DNA from: Acidobacteriota bacterium | Lineage (GTDB): Bacteria; Acidobacteriota; UBA4820; DSQY01 | Direction of reading: 5' to 3' | Assembly (NCBI GenBank): GCA_021787565.1 | Contig: JAJYLT010000033.1 | Span: 1-40,047, forward strand | DNA: 40,047 bases | In this document: piece by piece, positions 15,277 through 23,120 of the stretch | How positions within the stretch are numbered: position 1 is the first letter of the stretch | Layout of the letters: every line of letters starts with the position of its first letter | Program-made: the position numbers and the translations under genes | The notes under the pieces: generated by a model | The model's input: the letters and a program-made list of their open reading frames with translations, nothing else | The model's database searches: none | Told to the model about the DNA's origin: nothing

Positions 15277-15620
15277 GGCGCTACCCGAGGGGCGTCCATC
15301 CAGATGCGTTCCAGGCTGTAGAATTCGCGTTTGTCCTCCAGCATCAGGTGAATGATGAAGGAGCCGTAGTCGAGGAGGACCCATTGGCCGTGGGAGAGGC
15401 CTTCCACGTGGTGGGGCCGGAGTTGGAACTCTTCCCGTAGGGCATCCTGGAGGTCCCGGGCCAGGGCCTGGACCTGCCGGGTATTGGTGCCATGGGCTAT
15501 GGCGAAGTAGTCGGTCATGCTCGTCAACTGGCGAAGATCCAGAATGACGGGGTCCAGAGCCTTCCCATCCTCAAGGATCCTCACGATGCCCGCCAGGATC
15601 TCTCTCTCATCAGCCTTCAC
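15273..15620 (-). CDS. rsfS: Ribosome silencing factor RsfS
   Basis: A 115-aa member of the RsfS/Iojap family, which binds ribosomal protein uL14 and blocks subunit joining in starvation. Family features are KALDPVILDLRQLTSMTDYF, IAHGTNTRQVQALA, HVEGLSHGQWVLLDYGSFII and the end REFYSLERIW. The start is placed at GTG 15620 because GGGGAGGAGG lies 6-7 bases upstream. The frame could begin at GTG 15659, overlapping nadD, but that start has no good ribosome binding site. nadD-rsfS-rlmH adjacency is a common bacterial arrangement; here the AAA gene interrupts it. Confidence 0.88.
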   Translation of the reverse strand: MKADEREILAGIVRILEDGKALDPVILDLRQLTSMTDYFAIAHGTNTRQVQALARDLQDALREEFQLRPHHVEGLSHGQWVLLDYGSFIIHLMLEDKREFYSLERIWMDAPRVAP

Positions 15621-15651
15621 CGGTTCCTCCTCCCCGACGGGGCGCCTCGGT

Positions 15652-16236
15652 TCATTCACGGTAGAGCCCTTCCTTCCGAATATAAGCCGCCACGCAGCGG
15701 GGCGTCATGTGCCCCGCGGTTCGTCCGGCAGCAACGGTTTGCCGTATGAGAGTGGAACTCACCGTGAGGGGTTCCCCCTTCAAGAGGTGAACGCGCGAGG
15801 AGGGCAGGCTTCTGGGGACGGGCGCCGATTCGACCCCTCCCCTCGGTGCGACGGCGAGATCGGCCGCCGCCAGGATGTCTCGAAAACGGTGCCAGCGGGG
15901 GAAGGCAGCCAGCGCGTCGGCGCCCACCAAGAGGACGAGGCGGGCGCCGGGGAAACGCGTGCCCAGCGCCTCGACCGTATCGGCGGTGTAGGAGACCTCC
16001 CCCCTCTCCAGCTCGAGGTTTTCGAGTAGCCACCGGCGATGGCCCGAGAGCGCCAGCGCGACCATGGCGGCGCGATGGAATCCGGAGGCATGGGGCGCCT
16101 CGGTCTTGAGAGGCTGCCGGTAGCAGGGGATGAACAGGATCGAATCCAGATCGAGGGCTTGGGAGGCGATTCGGGCCAGGTGCAGATGGCCGTTATGCGG
16201 GGGGTCAAAGCTGCCCCCCAGCAGGCCGATCCTCAT
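15652..16236 (-). CDS. nadD: Nicotinate-nucleotide adenylyltransferase NadD
   Basis: A 194-aa nucleotidyltransferase that makes deamido-NAD from nicotinate mononucleotide and ATP. The N-terminal MRIGLLGGSFDPPHNGHLHL has the GSFDPPHxGH signature, and VSSTLIR corresponds to the ISSTxIR motif. LLVGADALAAFPRWHRF and the end VAAYIRKEGLY are typical. ATG 16236 overlaps the obgE stop (ATGA) with GGAGGAGG directly upstream, so it is translationally coupled. Length and motifs are normal for the family. Confidence 0.93.
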   Translation of the reverse strand: MRIGLLGGSFDPPHNGHLHLARIASQALDLDSILFIPCYRQPLKTEAPHASGFHRAAMVALALSGHRRWLLENLELERGEVSYTADTVEALGTRFPGARLVLLVGADALAAFPRWHRFRDILAAADLAVAPRGGVESAPVPRSLPSSRVHLLKGEPLTVSSTLIRQTVAAGRTAGHMTPRCVAAYIRKEGLYRE

Positions 16237-17237
16237 GCCTCCTCCTCGTCGGACAGGTATCCCCAGGCCTCCGCCAGGAGCCCGTGCAACCCCTTGTGGG
16301 CCGCGGCCGAGACCCGGTGGTAGGGGACGCCGCGGCGGGCGGCGTATTCCCGGAGGGCTCCCTCCTTCTCCGGGTCGAAGGGGATGTCGTCCTTGGTGCC
16401 CACGATGACGACGGGCTTCTGGTCCAGACCCGCTCCATAGGCCGTGAGCTCGTGCTCCACCGTCATCACCCGTTCGAGCGGGTCGGACGCCTGATCGGAA
16501 AGGTCCACCAGGTGAAGGAGAACCCGGGTGCGCTCCACGTGCTTGAGAAACTGATCCCCCAGCCCCACGCCGTGATGGGCCCCCTCGATGAGGCCGGGAA
16601 TGTCGGCGATCACGAAGGAGCGACGGCGGGTCCACTCCACGACTCCCAGGATGGGCCGCAGGGTGGTGAAGGGGTAGGGGGCTATCTTCGGTTTGGCGTT
16701 GGTGACGGCGGCCAGGAGGGTGGACTTGCCGGCGTTGGGGAGCCCCACCAGTCCGACGTCAGCGAGGAGCTTCAGCTCCAGGCGGATCCATCGGGACAGG
16801 CCCTCCTCGCCGGGATCGAACTCTCTGGGAGCCTGGTGGGTGGCGCTCTTGAACCGCGCGTTGCCCCGGCCGCCCCGTCCCCCTTGGGCCACGACGAAGC
16901 GCTGGCGGGACTCCACCAGGTCCGCCAGGACCTCGTCCCCTTCTTCGGCGAGGACGACCGTGCCGGGCGGCACGGGCACCAGCAGGTCTCGCCCGGAGGC
17001 TCCCGTACGCAGGCTACCTTCGCCCGGCTTCCCGCTGGGGGCGATGAAGCTCTTCTTGTAACGGAACGCGACCAACGTCCGGACCTGGGACCTGGCGACG
17101 AGGACGACACTCCCGCCCCTGCCACCATCTCCGCCGTTAGGGCCGCCCTTAGGGACGAATTTTTCCCGGCGAAAACTCACGCATCCCGACCCGCCGCGGC
17201 CCGCCTTGACGAAGATCCGTGCCGAGTCGAGGAACAT
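16233..17237 (-). CDS. obgE: GTPase ObgE/CgtA
   Basis: A 334-aa Obg-family GTPase involved in 50S maturation and the stringent response. The glycine-rich Obg fold occupies residues 1-158 (KAGRGGSGCVSFRREKFVP, then GGPNGGDGGRGG). The G domain has GLPNAGKST, the switch region FTTLRPILG, DIPGLIEGAHHGVGLGDQFL and the GTKDDIPF base-recognition motif. No separate OCT domain follows the G domain, and the protein ends in an acidic EEEA. The order rplU-rpmA-obgE is conserved in many bacteria. The gene starts 6 bases after rpmA. Confidence 0.95.
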   Translation of the reverse strand: MFLDSARIFVKAGRGGSGCVSFRREKFVPKGGPNGGDGGRGGSVVLVARSQVRTLVAFRYKKSFIAPSGKPGEGSLRTGASGRDLLVPVPPGTVVLAEEGDEVLADLVESRQRFVVAQGGRGGRGNARFKSATHQAPREFDPGEEGLSRWIRLELKLLADVGLVGLPNAGKSTLLAAVTNAKPKIAPYPFTTLRPILGVVEWTRRRSFVIADIPGLIEGAHHGVGLGDQFLKHVERTRVLLHLVDLSDQASDPLERVMTVEHELTAYGAGLDQKPVVIVGTKDDIPFDPEKEGALREYAARRGVPYHRVSAAAHKGLHGLLAEAWGYLSDEEEA

Positions 17238-17243
17238 TCGCCG

Positions 17244-17501
17244 CTACTGCGGGGAGACGACGTCGACGTAGAGCCCCAGCTTGCCTCGGTGACGGAAGGA
17301 CACGACGCCGTCCGCGAGCGCGTAGAGGGTATCGTCGCTGCCGCGCCCCACCTGGATGCCGGCTTTGTATGGAGTCCCGCGCTGCCGGACCAGTATGGTC
17401 CCCGCCTTCACGACCTGGCCGCCGAAACGCTTCATGCCCAGCCGCTGCGAGTTGCTGTCGCGGCCGTTGCGGGAACTGCCTTGACCTTTCTTGTGTGCCA
17501 T
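17244..17501 (-). CDS. rpmA: 50S ribosomal protein L27 (bL27)
   Basis: An 85-aa ribosomal protein. [32 protein letters not shown] and the stretch [13 protein letters not shown] are the conserved bL27 core. The N-terminus starts directly at MAHKK, so there is no cleavable extension of the kind found in Firmicutes. GAGAGGACC upstream of the ATG gives a ribosome binding site. The gene lies 13 bases after rplU. Confidence 0.96.
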   Translation of the reverse strand: MAHKKGQGSSRNGRDSNSQRLGMKRFGGQVVKAGTILVRQRGTPYKAGIQVGRGSDDTLYALADGVVSFRHRGKLGLYVDVVSPQ

Positions 17502-17514
17502 GGTCCTCTCCGAA

Positions 17515-17823
17515 TCAACCCTTGGCGATGCTCAGGATTTCCACCTGGGTGTAGGGCTGGCGATGGCCGTAGATCTTCTTGTACTGCTTGCGGCGCTTCT
17601 TGTGGAACACGAGGATCTTGCGCAGCTTGCCCTCGCCCACCACCTTGCCCGTCACCGTGAAGGCCCCGGAATCCCCCGTCGCCCACACCTTGTCTCCGTC
17701 CACCACGAGAAGCGGGGCCCAACTCACCTCGCTGCCGTCCTCCTGGTGCAAGAGCTCGACCTTGATTTTGTCCCCGGCGGTCACCCGGTGCTGCTTGCCG
17801 CCACTTTCGATGATCGCGTACAT
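17515..17823 (-). CDS. rplU: 50S ribosomal protein L21 (bL21)
   Basis: A 102-aa ribosomal protein. [20 protein letters not shown] at the start and [20 protein letters not shown] near the end are diagnostic of bL21. ATG 17823 has GGAGGTG five bases upstream; the frame is open further upstream through the repeat element but that part is not coding. It is the first gene of the ten-gene leftward operon and lies under a perfect-consensus promoter. Confidence 0.96.
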   Translation of the reverse strand: MYAIIESGGKQHRVTAGDKIKVELLHQEDGSEVSWAPLLVVDGDKVWATGDSGAFTVTGKVVGEGKLRKILVFHKKRRKQYKKIYGHRQPYTQVEILSIAKG

Positions 17824-17850
17824 AGACACCTCCGGACCGTACGAACCTGC

Positions 17851-17880
17851 ATTATATGAGCTATTTGCGCGGCCTGTCAA
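17851..17880 (-). promoter_or_regulatory. Perfect-consensus sigma-70 promoter for the rplU operon
   Basis: On the minus strand TTGACA (17875-17880) and TATAAT (17851-17856) are exact consensus hexamers with an 18-base spacer. The expected start is about 17844, giving a ~20-base leader before the rplU ATG. The next genes downstream follow with overlaps or gaps of at most about 30 bases as far as tldE, so this promoter could serve all ten. Confidence 0.85.
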
Positions 17881-17893
17881 TAGCGCAGCGGGC

Positions 17894-18044
17894 CCCCGAT
17901 TCCGCGACAGCGGCTCAACGCCTGCGTAGGAGCGGCGCCTCGCCGCGAACCGGGTGCCCCTGCGCCCAGGATGCGGTGCCCGCGTACGGTCCGTCGCGCC
18001 GGGGGCGGCGCTCCTACGAGTGCGATTCCATCGCGGAATTGGGG
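17894..18044 (+). repeat. Inverted-repeat (MITE-like) element, copy B
   Basis: A 151-bp copy with ends CCCCGATTCCGCGAC and the inverse of CCCCAATTCCGCGAT. It is flanked by an exact 5-base duplication CGGGC at 17889-17893 and 18045-18049, which fixes the element boundaries and indicates transposition. Internally it has two opposed REP-like blocks headed GTAGGAGC. It sits between the divergent rplU and 18121 genes, 8 bases (before the duplication) upstream of the rplU -35 hexamer. Confidence 0.9.
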
Positions 18045-18093
18045 CGGGCCCGGCCCCTGGCAGGCCGGTGATCGTGCCCGCGGCGTACGGCTC

Positions 18094-18102
18094 TGGTACA
18101 AT
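18094..18102 (+). promoter_or_regulatory. Extended -10 promoter element for the 608-aa gene
   Basis: TGG-TACAAT is an extended -10 (TGnTACAAT) ending 18 bases before ATG 18121. No good -35 hexamer is visible at the normal distance, which is acceptable for extended -10 promoters. The leader would be about 12 bases. Confidence 0.45.
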
Positions 18103-18120
18103 CCGGAGCCGGGAGTGCTT

Positions 18121-19947
18121 ATGCTGAAGGACATCCGCGTTCACGGGAGCATCACCCGCGAGATAGACTATTACGCCAATCTGGCCGGGGAAAAACTGCT
18201 GACGGCCCCCTTTTACGAGATGAAGGAGGGGACGGATGGGTCGGAGGCTTCCTTCTTCCTCGCCGGCATGTATCTTCGGCTGGATGGGAAGGGAATCACC
18301 TTCTCGGGGACGGGCGGGGTGGTTTCGGAGTACATGTTCGGCTCCCCCATGCCGTTGCAGGATCTCAGCCACAAGGAGGTCAAGAATAGGCTGGTCATGT
18401 TCGGAGCCGTGGCCGGTGAAGGCGGATTGACCTTCACGTCGCAGCTTTCCGGCTTCCAGAGCTACGAGAGCCTCTTTCTGGACGGCAACGCCGTCGGCAA
18501 CTATTATTTCCTAATCAAAGTCCCATGGCCCTTTTCGGCCCGCCGGACCCAAGAGACGCTCCTGAGGACCTTGGGACGGGTACTCAAACGGAGCCCCTTT
18601 CCCGGCGAAGGTGCGGACAGCGACCTGGTAGGGGAGATTCTCAGAGAGCTGGCCGATCCGGATGCCACGCTCCTTCTCCTGCGCCTGGTCCACAAGCCCT
18701 ACCAGCGGTTTTACCAGTTCGTCCGGGACTACTATCGGCGGGTCGGCATGTGGGGGAGCCAGGAGGAGCGGTTCGTCATCCCCTTCGCCGAGGAGACGGG
18801 GGTCGAGGAGTACCAGCGGGAGCGCATCGCCATCGACATCCTTTACAAGGAGGAGAGCAACCGCCAACTGGTAGACGAATACAAGGACCTGCTCCTGGGG
18901 GTCATGTCCGGCCAGATGGACCCCTCCGCCCTGCCCCGGCTGAACTCCCTGCGAAGGCTGGCCATGCGCCACAACCTTCCGAGCAGCCTTTTTGACACCC
19001 TGGACGGACTGATCCCGGCCGCCTCCGTGGCCAGGGACAATGAGCCGGACTACCTCAGGCAGACCCGAGAAATCTTCGAAAGCCTCTTCATCGCCAGCAA
19101 GCCCGCGGCCGAGATCATAGGGCCGGCCGAAGTCGCCAGGCTGCTCGGCTACAAGCAGCAATCCGTTCAGCACCGGGACAACGGCTTTGAGAAGATCCTT
19201 CTGGACACGGGCAGGATGCTGGATGAGCGCGTGGCCCAGGGGGGAGATTTGGCCCCCCTTGAGGTGTTCTCGGAGGTCATCACCTTCTTCGACCGGCTGG
19301 ACAACGCCGAGGCCGTCATCAACCAACTGGCCTTCATGGAGCAGGCCACGGTGAGCGAGAGCAAGGTGCGTTCCCTGGTCGGCAACCAGAGGGCCCTCGA
19401 TGCCGTGGAGGCCGGGCTCTTTCGCTTGCTCGTGCTCGAGCCCGTCCTGAACAACCCCTACGTTCTAAGGTTCGGACGCGAGAAGGTTCTGGTTCTCGTG
19501 GAGGGATTGGGGCGGCTGGAGCGCGGCGAGGCCACGCTGGGGGACCTGGTGCGCCAGGTGGAGGCCATCGCGCAGGTCGAGGTGGCGGAGCGGCGTCTCT
19601 GCGAGGGCATTCGCACCCGACTGAAACGGTCGTACTTCAACCTCTCGAATCCGGTGCACGTCCGCCTTCTCCAACGGGAGGTGGAGGGGGAAATGGCCAA
19701 GCGCGAGGGGCGGCCCTTCTCCGTGCCGCCGGGGACCTTCGCCTCGGCGCTGGAGGCGGTGACGCGGGAGAGCGAATATCTCAACCACATCCTTCCGAGG
19801 GTTCTCGAGTCGCGCCAGACGGAGCTGCGGGAACGGTTCCTCAAGGAGACGGGGATGGACCGATACCGTCTCGAGGAACTGGAGCGGGAGTATCAACAGA
19901 CGCATGGTCTGGGGAATGGCGAGGAAGAGAGGAAACTCGGAAGCTAG
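18121..19947 (+). CDS. Uncharacterised 608-aa protein, TIGR04442-like
   Basis: A soluble 608-aa protein with no signal peptide, membrane helix or recognisable catalytic motif. The start MLKDIRVHGSITREIDYYAN and the length remind me of the TIGR04442 family, a set of conserved proteins without known function; this is from memory and is tentative. Residues 1-130 look beta-rich (SGFQSYESLFLDGNAVGNYY). The rest is almost wholly alpha-helical with many Leu, Glu and Arg, ending in a charged helix (YRLEELEREYQQTHGLG). ATG 18121 has GGGAG six bases upstream; the frame is open far upstream but that part is the repeat element. It is monocistronic and divergent from the ribosomal operon. A helical scaffold or regulatory role is possible, without direct evidence. 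Confidence 0.8.
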   Translation: MLKDIRVHGSITREIDYYANLAGEKLLTAPFYEMKEGTDGSEASFFLAGMYLRLDGKGITFSGTGGVVSEYMFGSPMPLQDLSHKEVKNRLVMFGAVAGEGGLTFTSQLSGFQSYESLFLDGNAVGNYYFLIKVPWPFSARRTQETLLRTLGRVLKRSPFPGEGADSDLVGEILRELADPDATLLLLRLVHKPYQRFYQFVRDYYRRVGMWGSQEERFVIPFAEETGVEEYQRERIAIDILYKEESNRQLVDEYKDLLLGVMSGQMDPSALPRLNSLRRLAMRHNLPSSLFDTLDGLIPAASVARDNEPDYLRQTREIFESLFIASKPAAEIIGPAEVARLLGYKQQSVQHRDNGFEKILLDTGRMLDERVAQGGDLAPLEVFSEVITFFDRLDNAEAVINQLAFMEQATVSESKVRSLVGNQRALDAVEAGLFRLLVLEPVLNNPYVLRFGREKVLVLVEGLGRLERGEATLGDLVRQVEAIAQVEVAERRLCEGIRTRLKRSYFNLSNPVHVRLLQREVEGEMAKREGRPFSVPPGTFASALEAVTRESEYLNHILPRVLESRQTELRERFLKETGMDRYRLEELEREYQQTHGLGNGEEERKLGS

Positions 19948-20006
19948 AGCGCGGGGAAGCGAGGACGGGAACGGCGCCCCCTCCTCCTCTCAGTCACGCC
20001 TGCATC

Positions 20007-20555
20007 CTACCGGCCGAAGGTCCCCATCAGTTCCCCCAGGGCCAACACGTGGTCTCTCATGGCGGCCAGGACCTGAGTCTTGGAAGCCCCCGGACCGAGC
20101 GCGAGCGGCGCATCCAGCGCGTAGACCTTGAAGAAGTAGCGGTGCGGCTTCCCGGGGGGCGGGCAGGGGCCCCCGTAACCGGGTTTATTCCAGCTGTTCA
20201 TCCCCTGCAAGGCGCCGCCCGGCAGTGGAGAATGGGGAAGGACGCCGGCGGGCAGTCCCCTTTCCGTAGCGGGAAGGTCGTAGAGCACCCAATGGCCCCA
20301 GGTCCCCCCGGGAGCGTCGGGGTCATCGCAAATCACCACGATGGACCGGGCCTCCGGGGGCAGCCCCGACCACGTGAGGGCGGGCGAAAGATCCTCCCCC
20401 GTACAGGTGCACTTGCGTGGGATGGTCCCTCCGTTGGAAAAGTCCGGCGAGGTCACGCTAAGCCGGGCCGGCAGTTTCCCGGTTTGGACCGCGAAGGCGA
20501 CCGCGGCCCAGAGCGCCGCACCGGCCGCCATCCAAAACCAAGCTTGTCGCATCAT
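20007..20555 (-). CDS. YbhB/YbcL (PEBP / Raf kinase inhibitor-like) family protein, exported
   Basis: A 182-aa protein with an N-terminal hydrophobic segment (residues ~5-22, WFWMAAGAALWAAVAFAVQT) acting as signal peptide or anchor. The PEBP fold follows: SPDFSNGGTIPRKCTCTGED, LSPALTWSGLPPEARSIVVI and DDPDAPGGTWGHWVLYDLP, the ligand-pocket DPDAP and GxxxHW motifs. Then come GYGGPCPPPGKPHRYFFKVYAL and the closing helix. Family members bind phosphate-like anions, but the role of bacterial YbhB is unknown. It follows dsbD by 14 bases, so co-transcription is likely, and the Cys residues (CTCTG, GPC) could be DsbD-pathway substrates. Confidence 0.88.
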   Translation of the reverse strand: MMRQAWFWMAAGAALWAAVAFAVQTGKLPARLSVTSPDFSNGGTIPRKCTCTGEDLSPALTWSGLPPEARSIVVICDDPDAPGGTWGHWVLYDLPATERGLPAGVLPHSPLPGGALQGMNSWNKPGYGGPCPPPGKPHRYFFKVYALDAPLALGPGASKTQVLAAMRDHVLALGELMGTFGR

Positions 20556-20569
20556 CGAGCCACCTCATC

Positions 20570-22498
20570 TCATCGGCCAAGAGCAGGACGGGTCGCCATC
20601 AGGTCATCAAACCAGGCCAGAAACTCTACGGGGTCCTTGTAGCCCGTGAATCGTCCAAGCTCACGTCCGTCGGGGGCCAGCAGGATGACGGTGGGAAGGC
20701 CGAGGATGCCGTATCGCTCCTGAAGGGATTGGTTGGCCCGGGTGCTTGAGGTCATGTCCAGCCGGACGGGGATGACCTCGTTCAGGGCCGGACGCAGCTT
20801 CGGGGAGGGCCAGGTCGTTCGTTCCAGTTCCATGCAGGCCACGCACCAATCGGCGCGAAAGTCCAGGAGAAGGGGGCGGTTCTCGGCCCTTCCCTGGGCC
20901 TGGGCGCTCTCCAGGTCCGTGGACCAGCCGGCCGGCGACGGGCGGCCCGCGGAGAGCCCGCGCGCGGGAAGGAGCCAGACGACGGCGAGAAGCGCCGCAC
21001 AGGCGAGAACGATGCCGGAGATCCGCATGGGTACCGCGAAGAAGTGGCGGCCGCCACCGAAGACAAGAAAGCCGGACAAGAACCCCAGCGTCAGCCCGGC
21101 GACCAGCCAGAACAGGAAGGGCGTCAGATAGAGGCCGGCGAAGTAGAAGCCGGCGGCCAGGATCAGGACGCCAAAAACGACGCGCACTCCGTCCATCCAT
21201 GCGCCGGATTTGGGCAGGGAGGCGATGACCCCCGAGAAGGTCCCGATGACCACGAAGAGCAGGCCCATGCCAAGGGCGAAGGAGAAGAGGTAGAGGAATC
21301 CCAGGAGGACGGAGCCGGTGGCTGCCACGGCCACCAAGATGGCCAGGATGAGCGGCCCGACGCAGGGGCTGGCCACGAGACCGGAGAGCGCGCCGATGGC
21401 GAAGGCGCCGACAAACCCCTTGCCCCTTCCCCTCTGCTTGGTCTGCTCGATGCGGTTGGTCAAGAAGGCGGGGGTCTTGAATTCGAAGAGGTTGAACATG
21501 GAGAAGGCCAGGAGGAAGAAGAGGAGCGCGATGGGGACTCCCACCCACGGCGTCTGCGTCAGCGTCCCGAAGGTCTGGCCGGCCTTCGCGGAGACCGCGC
21601 CGAGCGTGGCGTACACCACGGCCAGGCCCAGCACGAAGGCAAGCGAGAGGAGGAAGCCGTGGCTCTTGCCGCGGCCTTCGGAGCGGGAGCCGATGTAGGC
21701 CACCGTGATTGGGATCACGGGATAGACGCAGGGCGTGAGGCTAGAGAGGATCCCGAACAGGAAGGCCAGGAGCAGGGCGAAGGGGATGTTGTGCTGCGCG
21801 ATGGAGGTGAAGCGCTGCTGATAGGACTTCTCGGCGGGTGCCTCTCGCGCTTGGGCGGCCAGGGGAGGGGGCGCCGCTTTGCCCGAGACGGCGGCGTTGG
21901 CCTGGGATGGGGGCGCCTGAGTCTTGGGGGGCTCGGGTCTTCCAGGGAGACCGATCTCCCCCTGCCCGTTGGCTCGTGTGGCTTCCTCTGCAGAAGATGG
22001 AGGGGAGGCCTTTGAGAGAGCCACGGGGAGCGAGAAGGGCACATTGTCCTTGGTCGGAAGGAAGCAGACCTTCTCGCCGTAATCCTGGCAACCCTGCCAG
22101 TGCAACGTGAGCGAGCCCTCCAGTCGCTTTGCTGGAAGGGGGCCCAGCGTCACCGGAAGGGTCACCGTCGAGGTGCCCCGTAGGACGGCCCCGCCCTCTT
22201 CCGGTGTGCCTTTGGGGTAAACGGGCGTGCCGAAGGTAACTCCCGGCAGGCTGGGAAGGCTGACCAGAAGATCCTTTCCCGCGAAGATGTGGTAGCCGGC
22301 AGGCACCGAAACGGTCAAGACGAGGGAGCCGCTGCCCGGAACGGGCAGAGGCGAGGGGCTCGCCGAAACGCTGGTCTGGAGTTCGGGGGGGACTGGCCGG
22401 GAGTCTCCGAGGGGGCCCGAGGAGGCGAAGGCGGGGATAGCCAGCAGCAGGGCTCCGCTCAGGGCGGTCAGCCCCCGCCGGATGGCGGCATGGATCAT
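20570..22498 (-). CDS. dsbD: Thiol:disulfide interchange protein DsbD
   Basis: A 642-aa inner-membrane reductase that passes electrons from cytoplasmic thioredoxin to periplasmic thiols. In order: signal peptide (~1-26); periplasmic alpha domain with Cys137 and Cys145 (WQGCQDYGEKVC); a Pro/Ala-rich linker; and about eight membrane helices from ~235 holding the redox pair in LTPCVYPVIPITVAYIG and ASPCVGPLILAIL. A C-terminal thioredoxin-like gamma domain with C552-V-A-C555 (DFRADWCVACMELE) follows. All six redox Cys are present, so it should be active. The ATG overlaps the stop of the aminotransferase remnant by four bases. Likely tasks are cytochrome c maturation and disulfide repair. Confidence 0.92.
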   Translation of the reverse strand: MIHAAIRRGLTALSGALLLAIPAFASSGPLGDSRPVPPELQTSVSASPSPLPVPGSGSLVLTVSVPAGYHIFAGKDLLVSLPSLPGVTFGTPVYPKGTPEEGGAVLRGTSTVTLPVTLGPLPAKRLEGSLTLHWQGCQDYGEKVCFLPTKDNVPFSLPVALSKASPPSSAEEATRANGQGEIGLPGRPEPPKTQAPPSQANAAVSGKAAPPPLAAQAREAPAEKSYQQRFTSIAQHNIPFALLLAFLFGILSSLTPCVYPVIPITVAYIGSRSEGRGKSHGFLLSLAFVLGLAVVYATLGAVSAKAGQTFGTLTQTPWVGVPIALLFFLLAFSMFNLFEFKTPAFLTNRIEQTKQRGRGKGFVGAFAIGALSGLVASPCVGPLILAILVAVAATGSVLLGFLYLFSFALGMGLLFVVIGTFSGVIASLPKSGAWMDGVRVVFGVLILAAGFYFAGLYLTPFLFWLVAGLTLGFLSGFLVFGGGRHFFAVPMRISGIVLACAALLAVVWLLPARGLSAGRPSPAGWSTDLESAQAQGRAENRPLLLDFRADWCVACMELERTTWPSPKLRPALNEVIPVRLDMTSSTRANQSLQERYGILGLPTVILLAPDGRELGRFTGYKDPVEFLAWFDDLMATRPALGR

Positions 22499-23016
22499 GG
22501 CAGGTCTCCTGTGGTGTCGTTGGCGGTCAACTCCCGATACAAGCTCAGCAGGCGGTTGGTGATGGGGCCGGGCAGCCCCCCTCCGATGACGCGGCCTTCG
22601 ATTTGGACGACGGGCATGATCTCCTTCAGCGTCGAGGCGAGAAAGGCCTCCTCGGCCTCCTGGGTCTCTTCCGGGCGAAGAGGCCGCTCCGCGCGGGGCA
22701 GGCCCGATCGAGAGGCGAGCACCAGAAGCAAGGAACGCGTCACGCCGTCCAAAATGCCGGCCTCGATGGGGGGTGTCACCTCCTGCACCGGGAGTGGTTC
22801 CGGGTCACCCTGCGCCCACGTCCAACTCTGCTCGTCTCTCATGACCTGTCCCGGGGCCAAGTCCCCGCCTCCATCATACTCTTCCCGGCGGATGGCTTCC
22901 CAGGAGGAGACCGTTGAGAGAGGCCAGATAGATATGTGCCTACATGCATCACCATGTGCGGCCAGCGGGAGGGGGACGTAGCGCTCTTTCCGGCTTGGGT
23001 CTGGGGAAGAACGCAT
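22495..23016 (-). pseudogene. Decayed class IV aminotransferase (C-terminal part only)
   Basis: A 173-codon frame. From residue 81 it follows the C-terminal half of class IV PLP aminotransferases (IlvE / D-amino acid / PabC type): TPPIEAGILDGVTR, EEAFLASTLKEIMPV and IGGGLPGPITNRLLSLYREL. The whole N-terminal domain is missing. The stretch PLSTVSS at 32-38 sits where the family has 'PxKTxSY', so the PLP-binding Lys appears to be Ser. It should have no aminotransferase activity. It could be a pseudogene kept because its end is translationally coupled to dsbD, or a diverged protein with another role. A GGGGAGG lies only two bases before ATG 23016. Confidence 0.55.
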
Positions 23017-23120
23017 AACCTCCCCGAGGCGGGACTACAATGCCAGGCTGATGCGCCCGATGCGACCGGCGGAAAGGCGCGGGATCTGGCGGGCTGCGTC
23101 CGGGTTCAGGGAGGAAGACG

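Noticed and set aside
23036-23041. TACAAT as the pta -10 box
   Set aside because: No acceptable -35 hexamer at 16-18 bases and no extended -10, so it is not listed as a promoter.
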